Below are positions 6,497 to 15,655 of a stretch of DNA of 64,000 nt, in pieces (position 1 is the stretch's first letter; each line of letters begins with the position of its first letter). The notes under the pieces are model-generated. The model saw nothing but the letters and a program-made list of their open reading frames with translations, searched no databases and had not been told where the DNA came from. The stretch is from assembly GCA_016214845.1 (NCBI GenBank), contig JACRMS010000030.1, forward strand, positions 88,250 to 152,249, given 5' to 3'. The position numbers were made by a program, and so were the translations under genes. Origin of the DNA: Nitrospirota bacterium (lineage in GTDB: Bacteria > Nitrospirota > Thermodesulfovibrionia > UBA6902).

Positions 6497-8119
6497 ATGT
6501 CCCTATTAGGACTTTTTGATATAGGCAAATCCACAATCTTTGCGAGCCAAACCGCCCTTAACGTAGTCAGTAACAATATAGCCAATGTTAACACGCCCGG
6601 GTACAGCCGTCAGGAGGCTGTACTTGAGGTGTCCAACGCCGTTCAGTACAGAGGCGATTATATTGGCACCGGGGTGACCACCTCGGAGGTAAGAAGGCAC
6701 TATGACAAGTTCATTCACCTTCAGCTTATCGGTCAGAATCAGAGTTATGGAAGATCGTACTCCCTTGATCAGGGATTGAGTCATATTGAACAAATATTTA
6801 ATGAGGCCAAGGGATTGGGATTATCCAATTCACTTCAGAAGTATTTTAATGCCTGGCAGGGCCTTGCAACGACCCCTGAGTCACAGGCGCAAAGGGCGGT
6901 ATTGCTTCAGCAGGGAAAGGCTCTTGTACAGAATGCAAAACAGATAGAAAGAGACGTCCTGGATGCATTGGAAAACGTAAATGACGAAATAGGGAATGTA
7001 GTTGACCGTGTAAATACTATTACGTCGAAGATCGCGCAGTTGAATGAAAAGATCGCACAGATAGAAGGCGGAATGACCACCGAGCAGGGGAGTTACATGA
7101 GAGATCAGAGGGACAAGCTGCTTTCCGACCTTGGCGAATTAATAGATTATTCATGGTATGAAGACAATAATAAAAGTGTAACGATCATAGTAGGAGGCAA
7201 GAGCCTTGTATCACCCTTGAAGGCGTTTGAGCTTTCCACATCCGAGGACATTGACGGGAATAAGAGCGTGACTTTTAATGGAGAAGATATAACATCCGTA
7301 TTCAATAAAGGGCAGCTCGGAGGATACATTGACGTCAGGGATGATATTAAATCAAATACCTTACATGACGTGAGAACTCTGGTAGCGTCAATAATTAAAG
7401 AAACAAACATCCAGCACCGTGCGGGCTTCGGCCTTGACAGCTCAACCGGCAATGACTTTTTTGACGCCTTGCAGATATACACACGCGATTATTCATCAGG
7501 GGGATATATATCTTCAGCAACCGTTACCGATCCTTCAGCCCTCACACTTGATGAATACAATATAAATTTTGCTGATGCGTCAAGCTATGAAGTGTATAAC
7601 AATCAAACAGGGGCGCTTGTAACATCAGGTGCGTATACTCCCGGGAACCCTATTTCTTTCGGCGGAATCCAGGCGGTTGTCGATGGCGCTCCCGCAGCAG
7701 GCGACAGCTTTTTAATAAGCCCTCTCACTGGTGTGATTGAAAACTTCAATGTGGCAATCTCGGATACAAACAAGATTGCAGCGGCGTCTTCCAATTTGAC
7801 CCTGCCCGGCGACAACACGAATGCGCTCGCCATGTTCCAGTTGTCTCAAACCGGCATTTCGGACCTCAGCGAAGCCACCTTTAATGCTTATTACAGCGGA
7901 ATTGTTTCAAATGTCGGGGTCGTGAGCCAGGCCGCATCCGACAGCCTTACGTATGATAATAATTTACTCTTTGAGTTACAGAAGAAAAGGGAAGAAGCCT
8001 CAGGCGTTTCCATGGATGAAGAAGCAGCCAATCTTGTAAAGTATCAGCACATGTATGAAGCAGGGGCGCGGATACTGAAAATGACGGATGAATTACTGGA
8101 TACGATAATTAATTTATGA
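6497..8119 (+). CDS. flgK: Hook-filament junction protein FlgK (HAP1)
   Basis: FlgK is the first junction protein between hook and filament. The 540-residue protein has the N-terminal signature SQTALNVVSNNIANVNTPGY (about 17-36), a large central region, and the C-terminal coiled-coil segment GVSMDEEAANLVKYQHMYEA. AAGGAGACTTAG precedes the ATG. The stop codon overlaps the flgL start. Confidence 0.96.
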   Translation: MSLLGLFDIGKSTIFASQTALNVVSNNIANVNTPGYSRQEAVLEVSNAVQYRGDYIGTGVTTSEVRRHYDKFIHLQLIGQNQSYGRSYSLDQGLSHIEQIFNEAKGLGLSNSLQKYFNAWQGLATTPESQAQRAVLLQQGKALVQNAKQIERDVLDALENVNDEIGNVVDRVNTITSKIAQLNEKIAQIEGGMTTEQGSYMRDQRDKLLSDLGELIDYSWYEDNNKSVTIIVGGKSLVSPLKAFELSTSEDIDGNKSVTFNGEDITSVFNKGQLGGYIDVRDDIKSNTLHDVRTLVASIIKETNIQHRAGFGLDSSTGNDFFDALQIYTRDYSSGGYISSATVTDPSALTLDEYNINFADASSYEVYNNQTGALVTSGAYTPGNPISFGGIQAVVDGAPAAGDSFLISPLTGVIENFNVAISDTNKIAAASSNLTLPGDNTNALAMFQLSQTGISDLSEATFNAYYSGIVSNVGVVSQAASDSLTYDNNLLFELQKKREEASGVSMDEEAANLVKYQHMYEAGARILKMTDELLDTIINL

Positions 8120-9027
8120 GAATTACATCTTTTGCAATATTCAATCAGATGACAAGGTCCTTACAAGAAAGACTGAGGGACTTGTCTGTTTATTCCGACA
8201 GGTTATCTTCAGGCAAGAAGATAAATAAACCTTCAGACGATGTCTTCGGCATGATGAAGTCAATGGATTATAAGGTAACGATAAACGAGATTGACCAATA
8301 TAGGAAAAACATTGATGAGGCTGACAGCCAGTTAAGCCTGACGGATAATATAATGGATTCCGTCGCTACTGCATTGACGCGCTCACGCGAGCTTGCCGTG
8401 CAAACTTCTACAGGCACTCAATCTGCTGAAGACAGGCAAGCTGCTGCAGCGGAAATTGAGAACCTGAGAAATGAAATTTCCAGGCTGGCCGGGACCAAAT
8501 TCAGGGACATATATATATTCTCAGGTTATAAAACGGATACCGCGCCGTTTGACGCTGGGTATAACTATCAGGGAGATTCAAGCTCAATGGATGTCCTTAT
8601 TGACAGAAATTCTACTGTTGCTATGAATGTTACAGGGGATGTTGCGTTCAGATACGGAGGGGTATCATTCATGAAAACCCTTGATGATCTGTACACTGCT
8701 CTTATGAATAATAAATTAAAGAAAGCAAACCCGGCAGACCCTTTAGAGTCGCCCGGAATACAGGAATCTATCACGTCTCTTGATAATGCAATCGGACAGG
8801 TTGCGAATGTGCGCGCGGACGTCGGCGCGAGAATGAGTTATCTTGAGGGGCTGAAAAGCACACACGAAGACAGAGATCTTACAATGAAGACTCTGCTGTC
8901 AAATACCGAAGATACGGACATCGCGGAAACTGTAAGTGAGATAACAAAGATACAAGTTGCCCTTGAATCACTCAGGGTCTCGGGTGCGAAGGTAATATCA
9001 CAGTCGTTGCTGGATTTTTTACAATAG
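8116..9027 (+). CDS. flgL: Hook-filament junction protein FlgL (HAP3)
   Basis: FlgL is the second junction protein and is flagellin-like. The 303-residue protein begins MRITSFAIFNQMTRSLQERL, has the flagellin-N-like segment RLSSGKKINKPSDDVFGM, and ends with a flagellin-C-like helix around KIQVALESLRVSGAKVISQ. Its ATGA start overlap with flgK suggests coupled translation. Confidence 0.95.
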   Translation: MRITSFAIFNQMTRSLQERLRDLSVYSDRLSSGKKINKPSDDVFGMMKSMDYKVTINEIDQYRKNIDEADSQLSLTDNIMDSVATALTRSRELAVQTSTGTQSAEDRQAAAAEIENLRNEISRLAGTKFRDIYIFSGYKTDTAPFDAGYNYQGDSSSMDVLIDRNSTVAMNVTGDVAFRYGGVSFMKTLDDLYTALMNNKLKKANPADPLESPGIQESITSLDNAIGQVANVRADVGARMSYLEGLKSTHEDRDLTMKTLLSNTEDTDIAETVSEITKIQVALESLRVSGAKVISQSLLDFLQ

Positions 9028-9060
9028 CCGATAGCTGTCAGTCGATAGCTATCAGCTTAT
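9026..9060. repeat. GATAGCT-word hairpin before csrA
   Basis: The 35-bp gap repeats the words GATAGCTGTCA/GATAGCTATCAGC and can fold on itself. It belongs to the same word family as the elements at 37200, 48313 and 57926. It lies between the flgL stop and the csrA ribosome binding site (AAAGGAGGC). Confidence 0.6.
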
Positions 9061-9072
9061 AAAGGAGGCAGG

Positions 9073-9303
9073 ATGCTGGTATTGACAAGGAAGTCAGGTG
9101 AATCAATAAACATCGGCGATGATATTACCATCACGATTGTCGAAATAAAAGGTAATTCCGTCAGGCTGGGGATCAATGCTCCAGCCAAGCTTAGAATATA
9201 CCGAAAAGAACTTTACGAAAAAATCAAGAAGGAAAATCTGATGTCATCAAGCCACTCCATGGATGAATTTCAAAAGATCAATAAAGTGTTGAGGTCAAAA
9301 TGA
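9073..9303 (+). CDS. csrA: Translational regulator CsrA
   Basis: CsrA is an RNA-binding dimer that blocks translation of target mRNAs at GGA motifs; in FliW-containing bacteria its main target is flagellin mRNA. The 76-residue protein starts [20 protein letters not shown] and has [20 protein letters not shown], both diagnostic. The RNA-binding edge residues (Leu4, Arg6, Arg45 region) are present. The tail of about 20 residues beyond the core is typical of FliW-regulated CsrA. The stop overlaps the fliW start (ATGA). Confidence 0.97.
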   Translation: MLVLTRKSGESINIGDDITITIVEIKGNSVRLGINAPAKLRIYRKELYEKIKKENLMSSSHSMDEFQKINKVLRSK

Positions 9304-9707
9304 TTAAATTCGGCACAACGAGGTTTGGAGATTTAGAGGTAACAGAAGAAAAGATTATAACTTTTCCTGATGGGATGGTTGGTCTCCCGGACTTGAAAAG
9401 GTTTGTTCTTATTGACCACAAAGACACCCCGCTTAAGTGGCTCCAGTCTTTTGACGATCCCGACATGGCTTTCATAGTTGCATCACCTGAGTTTGTTACG
9501 GCTGAGTATCCATTGAATTTAGATAGGACGGTAAGAGAATTCATCGAACTTGAAAATGATGACGACCTTGTTGTGCTTGTAATTATGAGAGTCAGCGGGG
9601 AGGATGTAATAGCCAACTTCCAGGGGCCGTTGATAATTAACGCACGTAATATGAAGGGCGTACAGATCATCCTCGACAGTCCTGATAAGTTTATCCGGAA
9701 AAGCTGA
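9300..9707 (+). CDS. fliW: Flagellar assembly factor FliW
   Basis: FliW binds CsrA and relieves its repression of flagellin, and is itself sequestered by flagellin. The 135-residue protein has the family motifs [20 protein letters not shown] and [20 protein letters not shown] and ends with a strand near [13 protein letters not shown]. Position directly between csrA and flagellin matches the known CsrA-FliW-flagellin switch. Confidence 0.96.
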   Translation: MIKFGTTRFGDLEVTEEKIITFPDGMVGLPDLKRFVLIDHKDTPLKWLQSFDDPDMAFIVASPEFVTAEYPLNLDRTVREFIELENDDDLVVLVIMRVSGEDVIANFQGPLIINARNMKGVQIILDSPDKFIRKS

Positions 9708-9892
9708 TTCACCAACATACCCTATCAACACCAGTCCTCTTTTAACGCATTACCTCCCGGAATTTATCCTCGGTTATGACGTTTAATTAGAGTCCGTCCC
9801 TGCCCGGAATAAAGCAACCCGTTCCAGGTAATATTGATTTTTTTTACCGCAATAGATTTTTCAAAACTGATAAAAATATTTACAGTCGGGGC

Positions 9893-9919
9893 TAAAGTTT
9901 TTCAAAAAACATCCGATAA
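9893..9919 (+). promoter_or_regulatory. Sigma-28 (FliA) promoter of the flagellin gene
   Basis: TAAA at 9893-9896 and TCCGATAA at 9912-9919 are separated by 15 bases, matching the FliA consensus except for one base. Transcription would begin near 9926 and leave a leader of about 150 nt before the flagellin ATG. Confidence 0.85.
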
Positions 9920-10011
9920 GAAATCTAAAGAAAGGCGACGGTCAAGAAAGGAGGCAAGAACTAAAAGACCCAACCCTTAAAAGTTGTAACAGCGGGATTT
10001 GCCCGCATAAA

Positions 10012-10029
10012 TTTGGTAAGGAAACCAAG
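10012..10029 (+). promoter_or_regulatory. Probable CsrA-binding hairpin in flagellin leader
   Basis: TTTGGT and ACCAAG pair into a 6-bp stem closing the hexaloop AAGGAA, with GGA in the loop as in the preferred CsrA target. Further GGA sites lie at 9949-9954 (AAGGAGG) and in the ribosome binding site itself at 10066-10073. Two or more sites in a leader are typical for CsrA control, so a repressor bridge over the start is plausible. Confidence 0.65.
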
Positions 10030-10079
10030 CAGTCGTGAGTCATTAAAGACTGATGACTGAAAATCAAGGAGGAAGAAAA

Positions 10080-10928
10080 ATGAGTTTAATAGTCAATACA
10101 AATTTATTTGCTCTCAATGCACAGAAGAACGTATCAAAAGTTCAGACCGGCCTCGGAACATCCGTAGAAAGACTGTCCTCAGGTTTAAGAGTCAATTCAG
10201 CAAAGGACGACGCAGCAGGTCTTGCAATCTCAATGAAACTGACTTCACAGGTCAGAAGCCTTAATCAGGCCATCAGAAATGCGCAGGACGGTATTTCCGT
10301 TGTGCAGACTGCTGAAGGCGGAATGAATGAAATCCACAACATCCTCATAAGGATGAGAGAACTCGCGCAACAGGCTTCAACCGGCACTTTAGCAACCAGT
10401 GACAGGACCGCTCTAAACAACGAGTTTGCGGATCTGAAGAGTGAAATCACGAGGATTTCAGACACAACCGAATTTAACGGCCTTAGTCTGCTGGATGGAA
10501 CTTTAAGCGCTAACGGCGTGTCCTTACAGGTCGGCATCAATAATACCGCCAATGACAGGATATCAGTAAGCGGCTCCACTTTCTATGATATTGATGCATC
10601 ATCGATAGGACTCACAACAACAAACGTATCCAGTATCGATACGGCTGCCAATGCACAGTCCATGCTGACAATTGTAGACAGCGCAATAGCTACTGTTTCT
10701 ACAAGAAGAGGCACTCTGGGCGGTGTTCAGAACAGACTCGGTAGCACCATCGCAAACCTTGGAATCGCGGCTGAGAACCTCTCGGCAGCAAATTCAAGAA
10801 TTGTAGATGCTGATTTTGCTGTTGAAACGGCAAACCTTACAAAGAGCCAGATCATATTACAGGCAGGTATTGCTGTCCTTGGACAGGCAAATACGCTTCC
10901 GCAGTATGCTCTGCAACTTTTGAGATAA
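10080..10928 (+). CDS. fliC: Flagellin
   Basis: This is the filament subunit. The start is taken at ATG 10080, preceded by AAGGAGGAAG, rather than the in-frame ATG at 10053, because flagellins begin MSLIVNTNLFALNAQ. The protein is 282 residues: an N-terminal D0/D1 part with SVERLSSGLRVNSAKDDAAG, a very short middle, and a C-terminal D0 ending VLGQANTLPQYALQLLR. It therefore lacks large D2/D3 outer domains. Short flagellins are often heavily glycosylated, which fits the modification island that follows. Confidence 0.97.
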   Translation: MSLIVNTNLFALNAQKNVSKVQTGLGTSVERLSSGLRVNSAKDDAAGLAISMKLTSQVRSLNQAIRNAQDGISVVQTAEGGMNEIHNILIRMRELAQQASTGTLATSDRTALNNEFADLKSEITRISDTTEFNGLSLLDGTLSANGVSLQVGINNTANDRISVSGSTFYDIDASSIGLTTTNVSSIDTAANAQSMLTIVDSAIATVSTRRGTLGGVQNRLGSTIANLGIAAENLSAANSRIVDADFAVETANLTKSQIILQAGIAVLGQANTLPQYALQLLR

Positions 10929-10939
10929 TTAAGTAAGTA

Positions 10940-10974
10940 TTCAGGGGCGGGGTAAAACTTACCCCGCCCCTGAA
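10940..10974 (+). terminator. Strong hairpin after flagellin
   Basis: A perfect 16-bp GC-rich inverted repeat with a 3-base loop lies 12 bases after the flagellin stop. No T-tract follows in either direction, so it may act as an mRNA-stabilising end or a partial terminator that keeps flagellin transcript in excess over flaG-fliD-fliS. Confidence 0.7.
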
Positions 10975-10991
10975 TAAAAGAAGGTGGAGAA

Positions 10992-11342
10992 ATGATTGAA
11001 GACATAGTTAAAACAAATAATTTTAATAATGCTTCAACGGTAGATACCAAGTTCAAAAATAATTCGGACACTGCAAATAAGAAAGCTGAAAAAACAGATA
11101 ATGCGGAACATGTAAAAGACTATGCTAATAAAAGAGTACAAGAGGCTATTGAACATATTGTCAAGTCAGCGGGTTATTTTAACCGTAAAATCAAAGTTGA
11201 AGTCGATCAAGATACCGTGGTCGTAAAGGTAATAGATGGAGATACCGGAGATGTTATCCGTCAGATACCGCCGAAAGAACTTATTGAACTATCAAAAAAT
11301 GCAAAAGATCTAAAAGGTCTCCTGATAAACAAGGAGGGTTAA
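10992..11342 (+). CDS. flaG: FlaG-family flagellar protein
   Basis: The 116-residue protein has an Asn/Lys-rich disordered N-terminus and a conserved C-terminal FlaG domain (about 50-110) with IKVEVDQDTVVVKVIDGDTG and VIRQIPPKELIEL. FlaG affects filament length in several bacteria. Its location between flagellin and fliD is standard. AAGGTGGAG precedes the ATG. Confidence 0.93.
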   Translation: MIEDIVKTNNFNNASTVDTKFKNNSDTANKKAEKTDNAEHVKDYANKRVQEAIEHIVKSAGYFNRKIKVEVDQDTVVVKVIDGDTGDVIRQIPPKELIELSKNAKDLKGLLINKEG

Positions 11343-11346
11343 TAAT

Positions 11347-12714
11347 ATGTCGTCATTTACTATTGGCGGCCTTAGCACAGGCATAGACTACAATGGTTTA
11401 ATTTCCAAGCTTATTGAAGCCAAGAGCCAGCCGATTAAATTATTACAGACGAAAAAAACTTCGTATAACGATAAGATATCAAAATATAACAGTCTTTCCT
11501 CAAAACTTTCGAGCCTTAAAAGCGCTGCTGAAAAATTAAAGACCTCTGCAAATTTTTATGCCAAGGCTGTTTCGGTAAGCGATTCCACTGTCTTAGAGTC
11601 TACAGTTACCAGTTCTGCCGCAGTCGGAAGCTACGCAGTTACCGTTGCAAGCCTTGCATCTGAGGAACAGGAAGTGCATAGCGGAGTAACAGCGTCAACT
11701 ACGGTGATCAATAACAGCGGAAGCTCCAAGGTATTTCAGTATACATATGCAGGCACACAACGAAGCCTTACCGTTGCTAACGGGACCACGCTTGAAGGGC
11801 TTAGAGATCTTATAAATGATGATACGAGCAATCCCGGCGTTACAGCAACAATTATTAATGACGGGGTCGGGGTGTCACCTTACAGACTTATAATTAAGGG
11901 CAATAGTTCCGGCGCTACAAAAACTATAACGGTTGACGCCGGTACTACTCTTGACGGCACCGGCGGTACCACAGATTTCATGGCATCAACTTTTACTCAG
12001 AAAAAGACCGCGGCAGATTCCGATATTACAATAGACACTCTTCAGATTAAGAGAAGCACAAATTCCATTACGGATGTAATATCGGGAATGACCATTAATT
12101 TAATAAAAGACGGTGGCGTATCAAGCAAAATAACAGTGACTGCAGACAGAGACGCTATTAAGAAGCAAATAAATGATTTTGTTACGGCCTATAACGAGGT
12201 TGTAAATGTTATTTCCAGTAATGCATCTTATGATGCTACCACAAAAGTAAGCGGTGTATTTTTAGGAGAAAGAACAGCAAGCAGTATTCAGAATAACTTA
12301 AGGAGCATCATATCAAGCACAATATCGGGTCAGCCGGATGATATGAATATACTGTCACAACTTGGTATAACAACGAACAGTAAAACAGGCAAACTGGATG
12401 TAAATACCAGCACTCTGGATACAAAACTTTCTTCCGATCTGGATGATGTTGCGGCCTTCTTTACAACAGCGTCAACCGGTATCGCAAATCAAACGTATAC
12501 ATATATAACCAACATTACAAGCACAGTTGACGGCTCTTTAACCCTCAGGGCAAAAGGCCTGCAGGATCTTATCACGGATATTGATGATACTGTGAAAAAT
12601 ATGCAATACAGGCTGGACAAGGAAGAAAGCGATCTGGTGCGTAAGTTTACTGCGCTGGAGTCCCTTGTCAGCGGTTACAGCACGATAGGAAATTATTTGA
12701 ATCGTATAGCTTAG
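11347..12714 (+). CDS. fliD: Flagellar filament cap protein FliD
   Basis: FliD caps the filament tip and folds arriving flagellin. The 455-residue protein has the FliD N-terminal signature TIGGLSTGIDYNGLISKLIE and a C-terminal FliD_C region with VTADRDAIKKQINDFVTAYN and QLGITTNSKTGKLDVNTSTL, ending in a coiled coil. GGAGGGTTAATAAT precedes the ATG. Cotranscription with flaG and fliS is likely from the 4-12 bp gaps. Confidence 0.96.
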   Translation: MSSFTIGGLSTGIDYNGLISKLIEAKSQPIKLLQTKKTSYNDKISKYNSLSSKLSSLKSAAEKLKTSANFYAKAVSVSDSTVLESTVTSSAAVGSYAVTVASLASEEQEVHSGVTASTTVINNSGSSKVFQYTYAGTQRSLTVANGTTLEGLRDLINDDTSNPGVTATIINDGVGVSPYRLIIKGNSSGATKTITVDAGTTLDGTGGTTDFMASTFTQKKTAADSDITIDTLQIKRSTNSITDVISGMTINLIKDGGVSSKITVTADRDAIKKQINDFVTAYNEVVNVISSNASYDATTKVSGVFLGERTASSIQNNLRSIISSTISGQPDDMNILSQLGITTNSKTGKLDVNTSTLDTKLSSDLDDVAAFFTTASTGIANQTYTYITNITSTVDGSLTLRAKGLQDLITDIDDTVKNMQYRLDKEESDLVRKFTALESLVSGYSTIGNYLNRIA

Positions 12715-12726
12715 GAGGCATTTTTA

Positions 12727-13116
12727 ATGGATATTACAGGTTACAAGAAAACGGTTCTTGCGAATACAGACAGGGTGCGGATCATATTGATGCTTTATGA
12801 AGGTACGTTAAATCATATGAAAATTGCAAAACAGAAAATCGAGAGGGGAGACACCTTATCAAAAGGAATTCATATAAGTAAGGCAACATTAATAGTCACC
12901 GAACTTTCTAATGTGCTGGATATGGAAAAAGGAGGAGAGATATCCGTGAATCTCAGACGCCTTTATACATATGTCCTTCAGCGTCTTCTTTATGCAAATC
13001 TGAACAACGATGTAGCTGCACTGGAAGAAGCTGAAAAAATCATTGGCACGATAAAAGACGGCTGGAAAGAAATGATAAAGGGATTAAAACAGCAGGAGGT
13101 TGCAGTAGGGGTTTGA
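12727..13116 (+). CDS. fliS: Flagellin export chaperone FliS
   Basis: FliS binds the flagellin C-terminus and prevents premature polymerisation. The 129-residue helical protein has VRIILMLYEGTLNHMKIAKQ near the N-terminus and the typical GGEISVNLRRLYTYVLQRL helix. AGGAGGCATTTTT precedes the start. A second fliS copy lies at 16016, on the far side of the first island gene. Confidence 0.93.
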   Translation: MDITGYKKTVLANTDRVRIILMLYEGTLNHMKIAKQKIERGDTLSKGIHISKATLIVTELSNVLDMEKGGEISVNLRRLYTYVLQRLLYANLNNDVAALEEAEKIIGTIKDGWKEMIKGLKQQEVAVGV

Positions 13117-13198
13117 ATTCAAACTGGAAAACACTTTCGGTATGTTCTATATAAGTCATTATATTGACGATACTTACCCAAAATATCCTTCCGAAATA

Positions 13199-13237
13199 AA
13201 AGACAGCTTTGTGTATCTATAAAGCTGTCTTTATTTT
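13199..13237 (+). terminator. Rho-independent terminator after fliS
   Basis: AAAGACAGCTTT and AAAGCTGTCTTT form a 12-bp stem around a 10-base loop, followed by ATTTTAT. It closes the flagellin-flaG-fliD-fliS unit. Confidence 0.85.
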
Positions 13238-13295
13238 ATCCGTACTTTCATGCAGTTAAATAACCTTACCTTTGCATATTACATTTTCTTTGTTT

Positions 13296-13311
13296 TGGCA
13301 AGATATTTGCG
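13296..13311 (+). promoter_or_regulatory. Sigma-54-type promoter for first island gene
   Basis: TGGCAAGATATTTGCG has GG and GC exactly 10 bases apart. It is about 137 bp before the ATG at 13448. The rest of the 331-bp gap (13117-13447) holds the fliS terminator and AT-rich sequence with no gene. Confidence 0.7.
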
Positions 13312-13447
13312 ATATTACAAGTAGTGCTTACATTGCGAAAAATATTATTAGAAAATAAACAGTTGCCAGAACTACGATTATATTCGATGAGTAACGGCAT
13401 GTTTTTTGATTTGTCAGTAGATACATTATTCGAGAACGATATCTCCT

Positions 13448-15655
13448 ATGAATACTAAGACAGGCGACTATTACAGGCAGGAAAGAAGAGAAGTTGAAGC
13501 GCTTATCCCTCAAGATACCATGAGGGTTTTAGATGTAGGTTGTGGAGAAGGTAACTTTGGCAAAAGACTTCTTGAGAGAGGGGTCAGAGAAGTTGTAGGC
13601 ATAGAGGTTAATCCGGATGCAGGCATTAATGCCAGAAAGAATCTGTCAAGCCTGATAAGCGGCAATATAGAAGATATGGAGCTTGATTTTGACGAGGGAT
13701 ATTTTGATTGCATAGTGCTTGCTGACATTTTGGAACACCTGAAGGACCCTTTGCTAACACTAAAAAAACTCAAGAAATATGTTTCTGCTTCAGGCGTTAT
13801 TGTGGCAAGTATACCTAATATCAGATATTGGGGAATCGTCAACATGCTGATAGAAGGGCATTGGAAGTATGGAGAATACGGCATCCTTGACAAAACGCAT
13901 TTAAGATTTTTCACTAAAAAAGAGATGGAGAAACTTTTTGCAGACGCAGGATTTCAGGTAACAGATATTAATGCAAATATTGACCCCAGGTATTATAAGC
14001 TTAATAATACTTCTTCGGGAGAGATAGCATTTGGAAAGGTATTACTGAAGGACCTCGCAGAGGATGATATAAAAGACCTCTTTGTAGTCCAGTATCTTAT
14101 AAAAGCTATGCAGGGCAGACCGACGACTTCAGGAAATACATCTCAACAGCCAGATCAGATTGATACGGGCAAAAAAGGATTAAAAAAAATCGCGATTGTC
14201 AGGGGGGCCAATCTGAATAAATGGGAGATGCAGAATTATGAGCCGCTGTCAGACAGATATAACCTTACCGCTTATACTACAATACAGACATGTTTTGACA
14301 CGACCCAGATCAGGATACCTGTTATAAAGCTTCCATTCCAATCACAGGGACTCTTGCTGAATATGCTGGGACTTGAAGATCAGCTTGCAGGAACAGACCT
14401 GGTTTTCTCAGCGGACATAACATATCAATTTTCAGCCCAGGCCGTGCAGGCCAAGAAATTGTATGGATGTAAAGTTGTATGTCTGGAGTGGGAAAATATA
14501 CCCTTCAATTATGAGGAATATGAAGCTGTTCGCAATATTAAAGAAACGGTAAGAAAACATGCCGATCATTATATTGCAGTTACAGAGCGCGCCATGGAGG
14601 CGCTCATGATTGAAGGCATTCCTTCTGAAATGATAGATGTAGTTCCCATGGGGATTGACCTGAAAAGATTCAGGCCTCGAGAGGAAGATGTATTAAGGGA
14701 CAGGGAATGCATCGGAATAAAGAAAGATGAAATAGTGGTCCTTTTTATCGGAAGGATGGTATGGGAAAAAGGCGTATATGATTTTGTTCATGCCGCAGCG
14801 AGAATTCTACGCGACAGATCGTTGAACAGGCTTCCAGTCAGATTTCTTATGGTGGGGAAGGGATCCGAATTCTACGGTGTGCAGGAGCGTGCAGCGGCAT
14901 TAGGTATCTCCGGCAGGTTCACGTTCATAGAGGAGTATCCATATCATGAAATGCACAAGCTGCATAATCTCGCTGATATATTTGTCCTGCCGAGCATATC
15001 CATAAGAACATGGCAGGAACAGTTCGGCATGGTGCTGATAGAGAGCATGGCATGTGGAAAACCAGTGGTCTCCACATATTCCGGCTCAATACCTGAAGTT
15101 GTCAGGGAAGCGGGTATTCTTGTTCAATCAAATGATCATATCTCACTTTATAATGCGATAGGAAAATTGATAAGCGACAAAGAGCTCAGAGAGAGTATCG
15201 GTAAAAAGGCATTGGCGAGGGCGGAAACTGAATTTGATTCTGAAAAAATTGCTGAAAAGGTCAGGGAGATTTTTGAAAAAGTTTTAAACAAGCAGGCGCC
15301 GGAGGACCGTATCAGGACAATTTATGCAGAAGGACTGCAATGCTGGAAGGATGGAAATAAGGAGGATGGATTTCAACTGGTCTGTAAGGGCTTCTATGAG
15401 GACCCTGACAACAAGACTGTTCTGGATTCACTCGTAAGGATGGGAACGGAAGCCGGGAAATTGAATGCTGTTGAAAACGCCTTAAAAGAATACCTCAACT
15501 ATCATCCGGCTGATCTGGATGCCCTTACGGTATTAGCAGAAATTTTATTGCGGTTGGGAAGCCCCGACCAGGCAGACGCAGAATTGAAAAAAGTATTTCT
15601 GTTCGATCCGGGAAATCAAAAGGCTGCCGCATTGATGGATAAAATAAGAGCATAG
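13448..15655 (+). CDS. Methyltransferase-GT4 glycosyltransferase-TPR fusion
   Basis: The 735-residue protein has three parts. Residues about 1-215 are a class I SAM methyltransferase with VLDVGCGEGNFGKRLLERG and CIVLADILEHLKDP. Residues about 238-620 are a GT-B (GT4) glycosyltransferase with VLFIGRMVWEKGVYDFVHAA and EQFGMVLIESMACGKPVVST. Residues about 625-735 are TPR-like helices ending with FDPGNQKAA. The methyltransferase matches a module in the protein at 29923 and the GT4 matches one in the protein at 27156, so this is a mosaic of shared modules. Position after fliS and a sigma-54-type promoter suggest a role in flagellin or surface glycan modification; the substrate is unknown. Confidence 0.85.
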   Translation: MNTKTGDYYRQERREVEALIPQDTMRVLDVGCGEGNFGKRLLERGVREVVGIEVNPDAGINARKNLSSLISGNIEDMELDFDEGYFDCIVLADILEHLKDPLLTLKKLKKYVSASGVIVASIPNIRYWGIVNMLIEGHWKYGEYGILDKTHLRFFTKKEMEKLFADAGFQVTDINANIDPRYYKLNNTSSGEIAFGKVLLKDLAEDDIKDLFVVQYLIKAMQGRPTTSGNTSQQPDQIDTGKKGLKKIAIVRGANLNKWEMQNYEPLSDRYNLTAYTTIQTCFDTTQIRIPVIKLPFQSQGLLLNMLGLEDQLAGTDLVFSADITYQFSAQAVQAKKLYGCKVVCLEWENIPFNYEEYEAVRNIKETVRKHADHYIAVTERAMEALMIEGIPSEMIDVVPMGIDLKRFRPREEDVLRDRECIGIKKDEIVVLFIGRMVWEKGVYDFVHAAARILRDRSLNRLPVRFLMVGKGSEFYGVQERAAALGISGRFTFIEEYPYHEMHKLHNLADIFVLPSISIRTWQEQFGMVLIESMACGKPVVSTYSGSIPEVVREAGILVQSNDHISLYNAIGKLISDKELRESIGKKALARAETEFDSEKIAEKVREIFEKVLNKQAPEDRIRTIYAEGLQCWKDGNKEDGFQLVCKGFYEDPDNKTVLDSLVRMGTEAGKLNAVENALKEYLNYHPADLDALTVLAEILLRLGSPDQADAELKKVFLFDPGNQKAAALMDKIRA

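Larger units (their letters stand above)
9708..10079 (+). promoter_or_regulatory. Intergenic region and 5' leader of flagellin mRNA
   Basis: The 372-bp gap holds no gene. It carries the sigma-28 promoter (9893-9919), a GCGGG/CCCGC hairpin at 9992-10006, the GGA hexaloop hairpin at 10012-10029, and a loose AGTCAT/ATGACT inverted repeat at 10038-10058. The first 180 bp after fliW contain a T-rich patch near 9836-9845 but no clear terminator stem. Confidence 0.6.

Noticed and set aside
9926..10079. Cyclic di-GMP riboswitch in the flagellin leader
   Set aside because: The hairpins do not show the conserved GEMM internal-loop sequences; CsrA-type sites explain the structure better.
10053..10080. 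Flagellin start at ATG 10053
   Set aside because: Flagellins begin with MSLIVNTN-like sequence and the Shine-Dalgarno AAGGAGGAAG lies inside the longer frame, just before ATG 10080.
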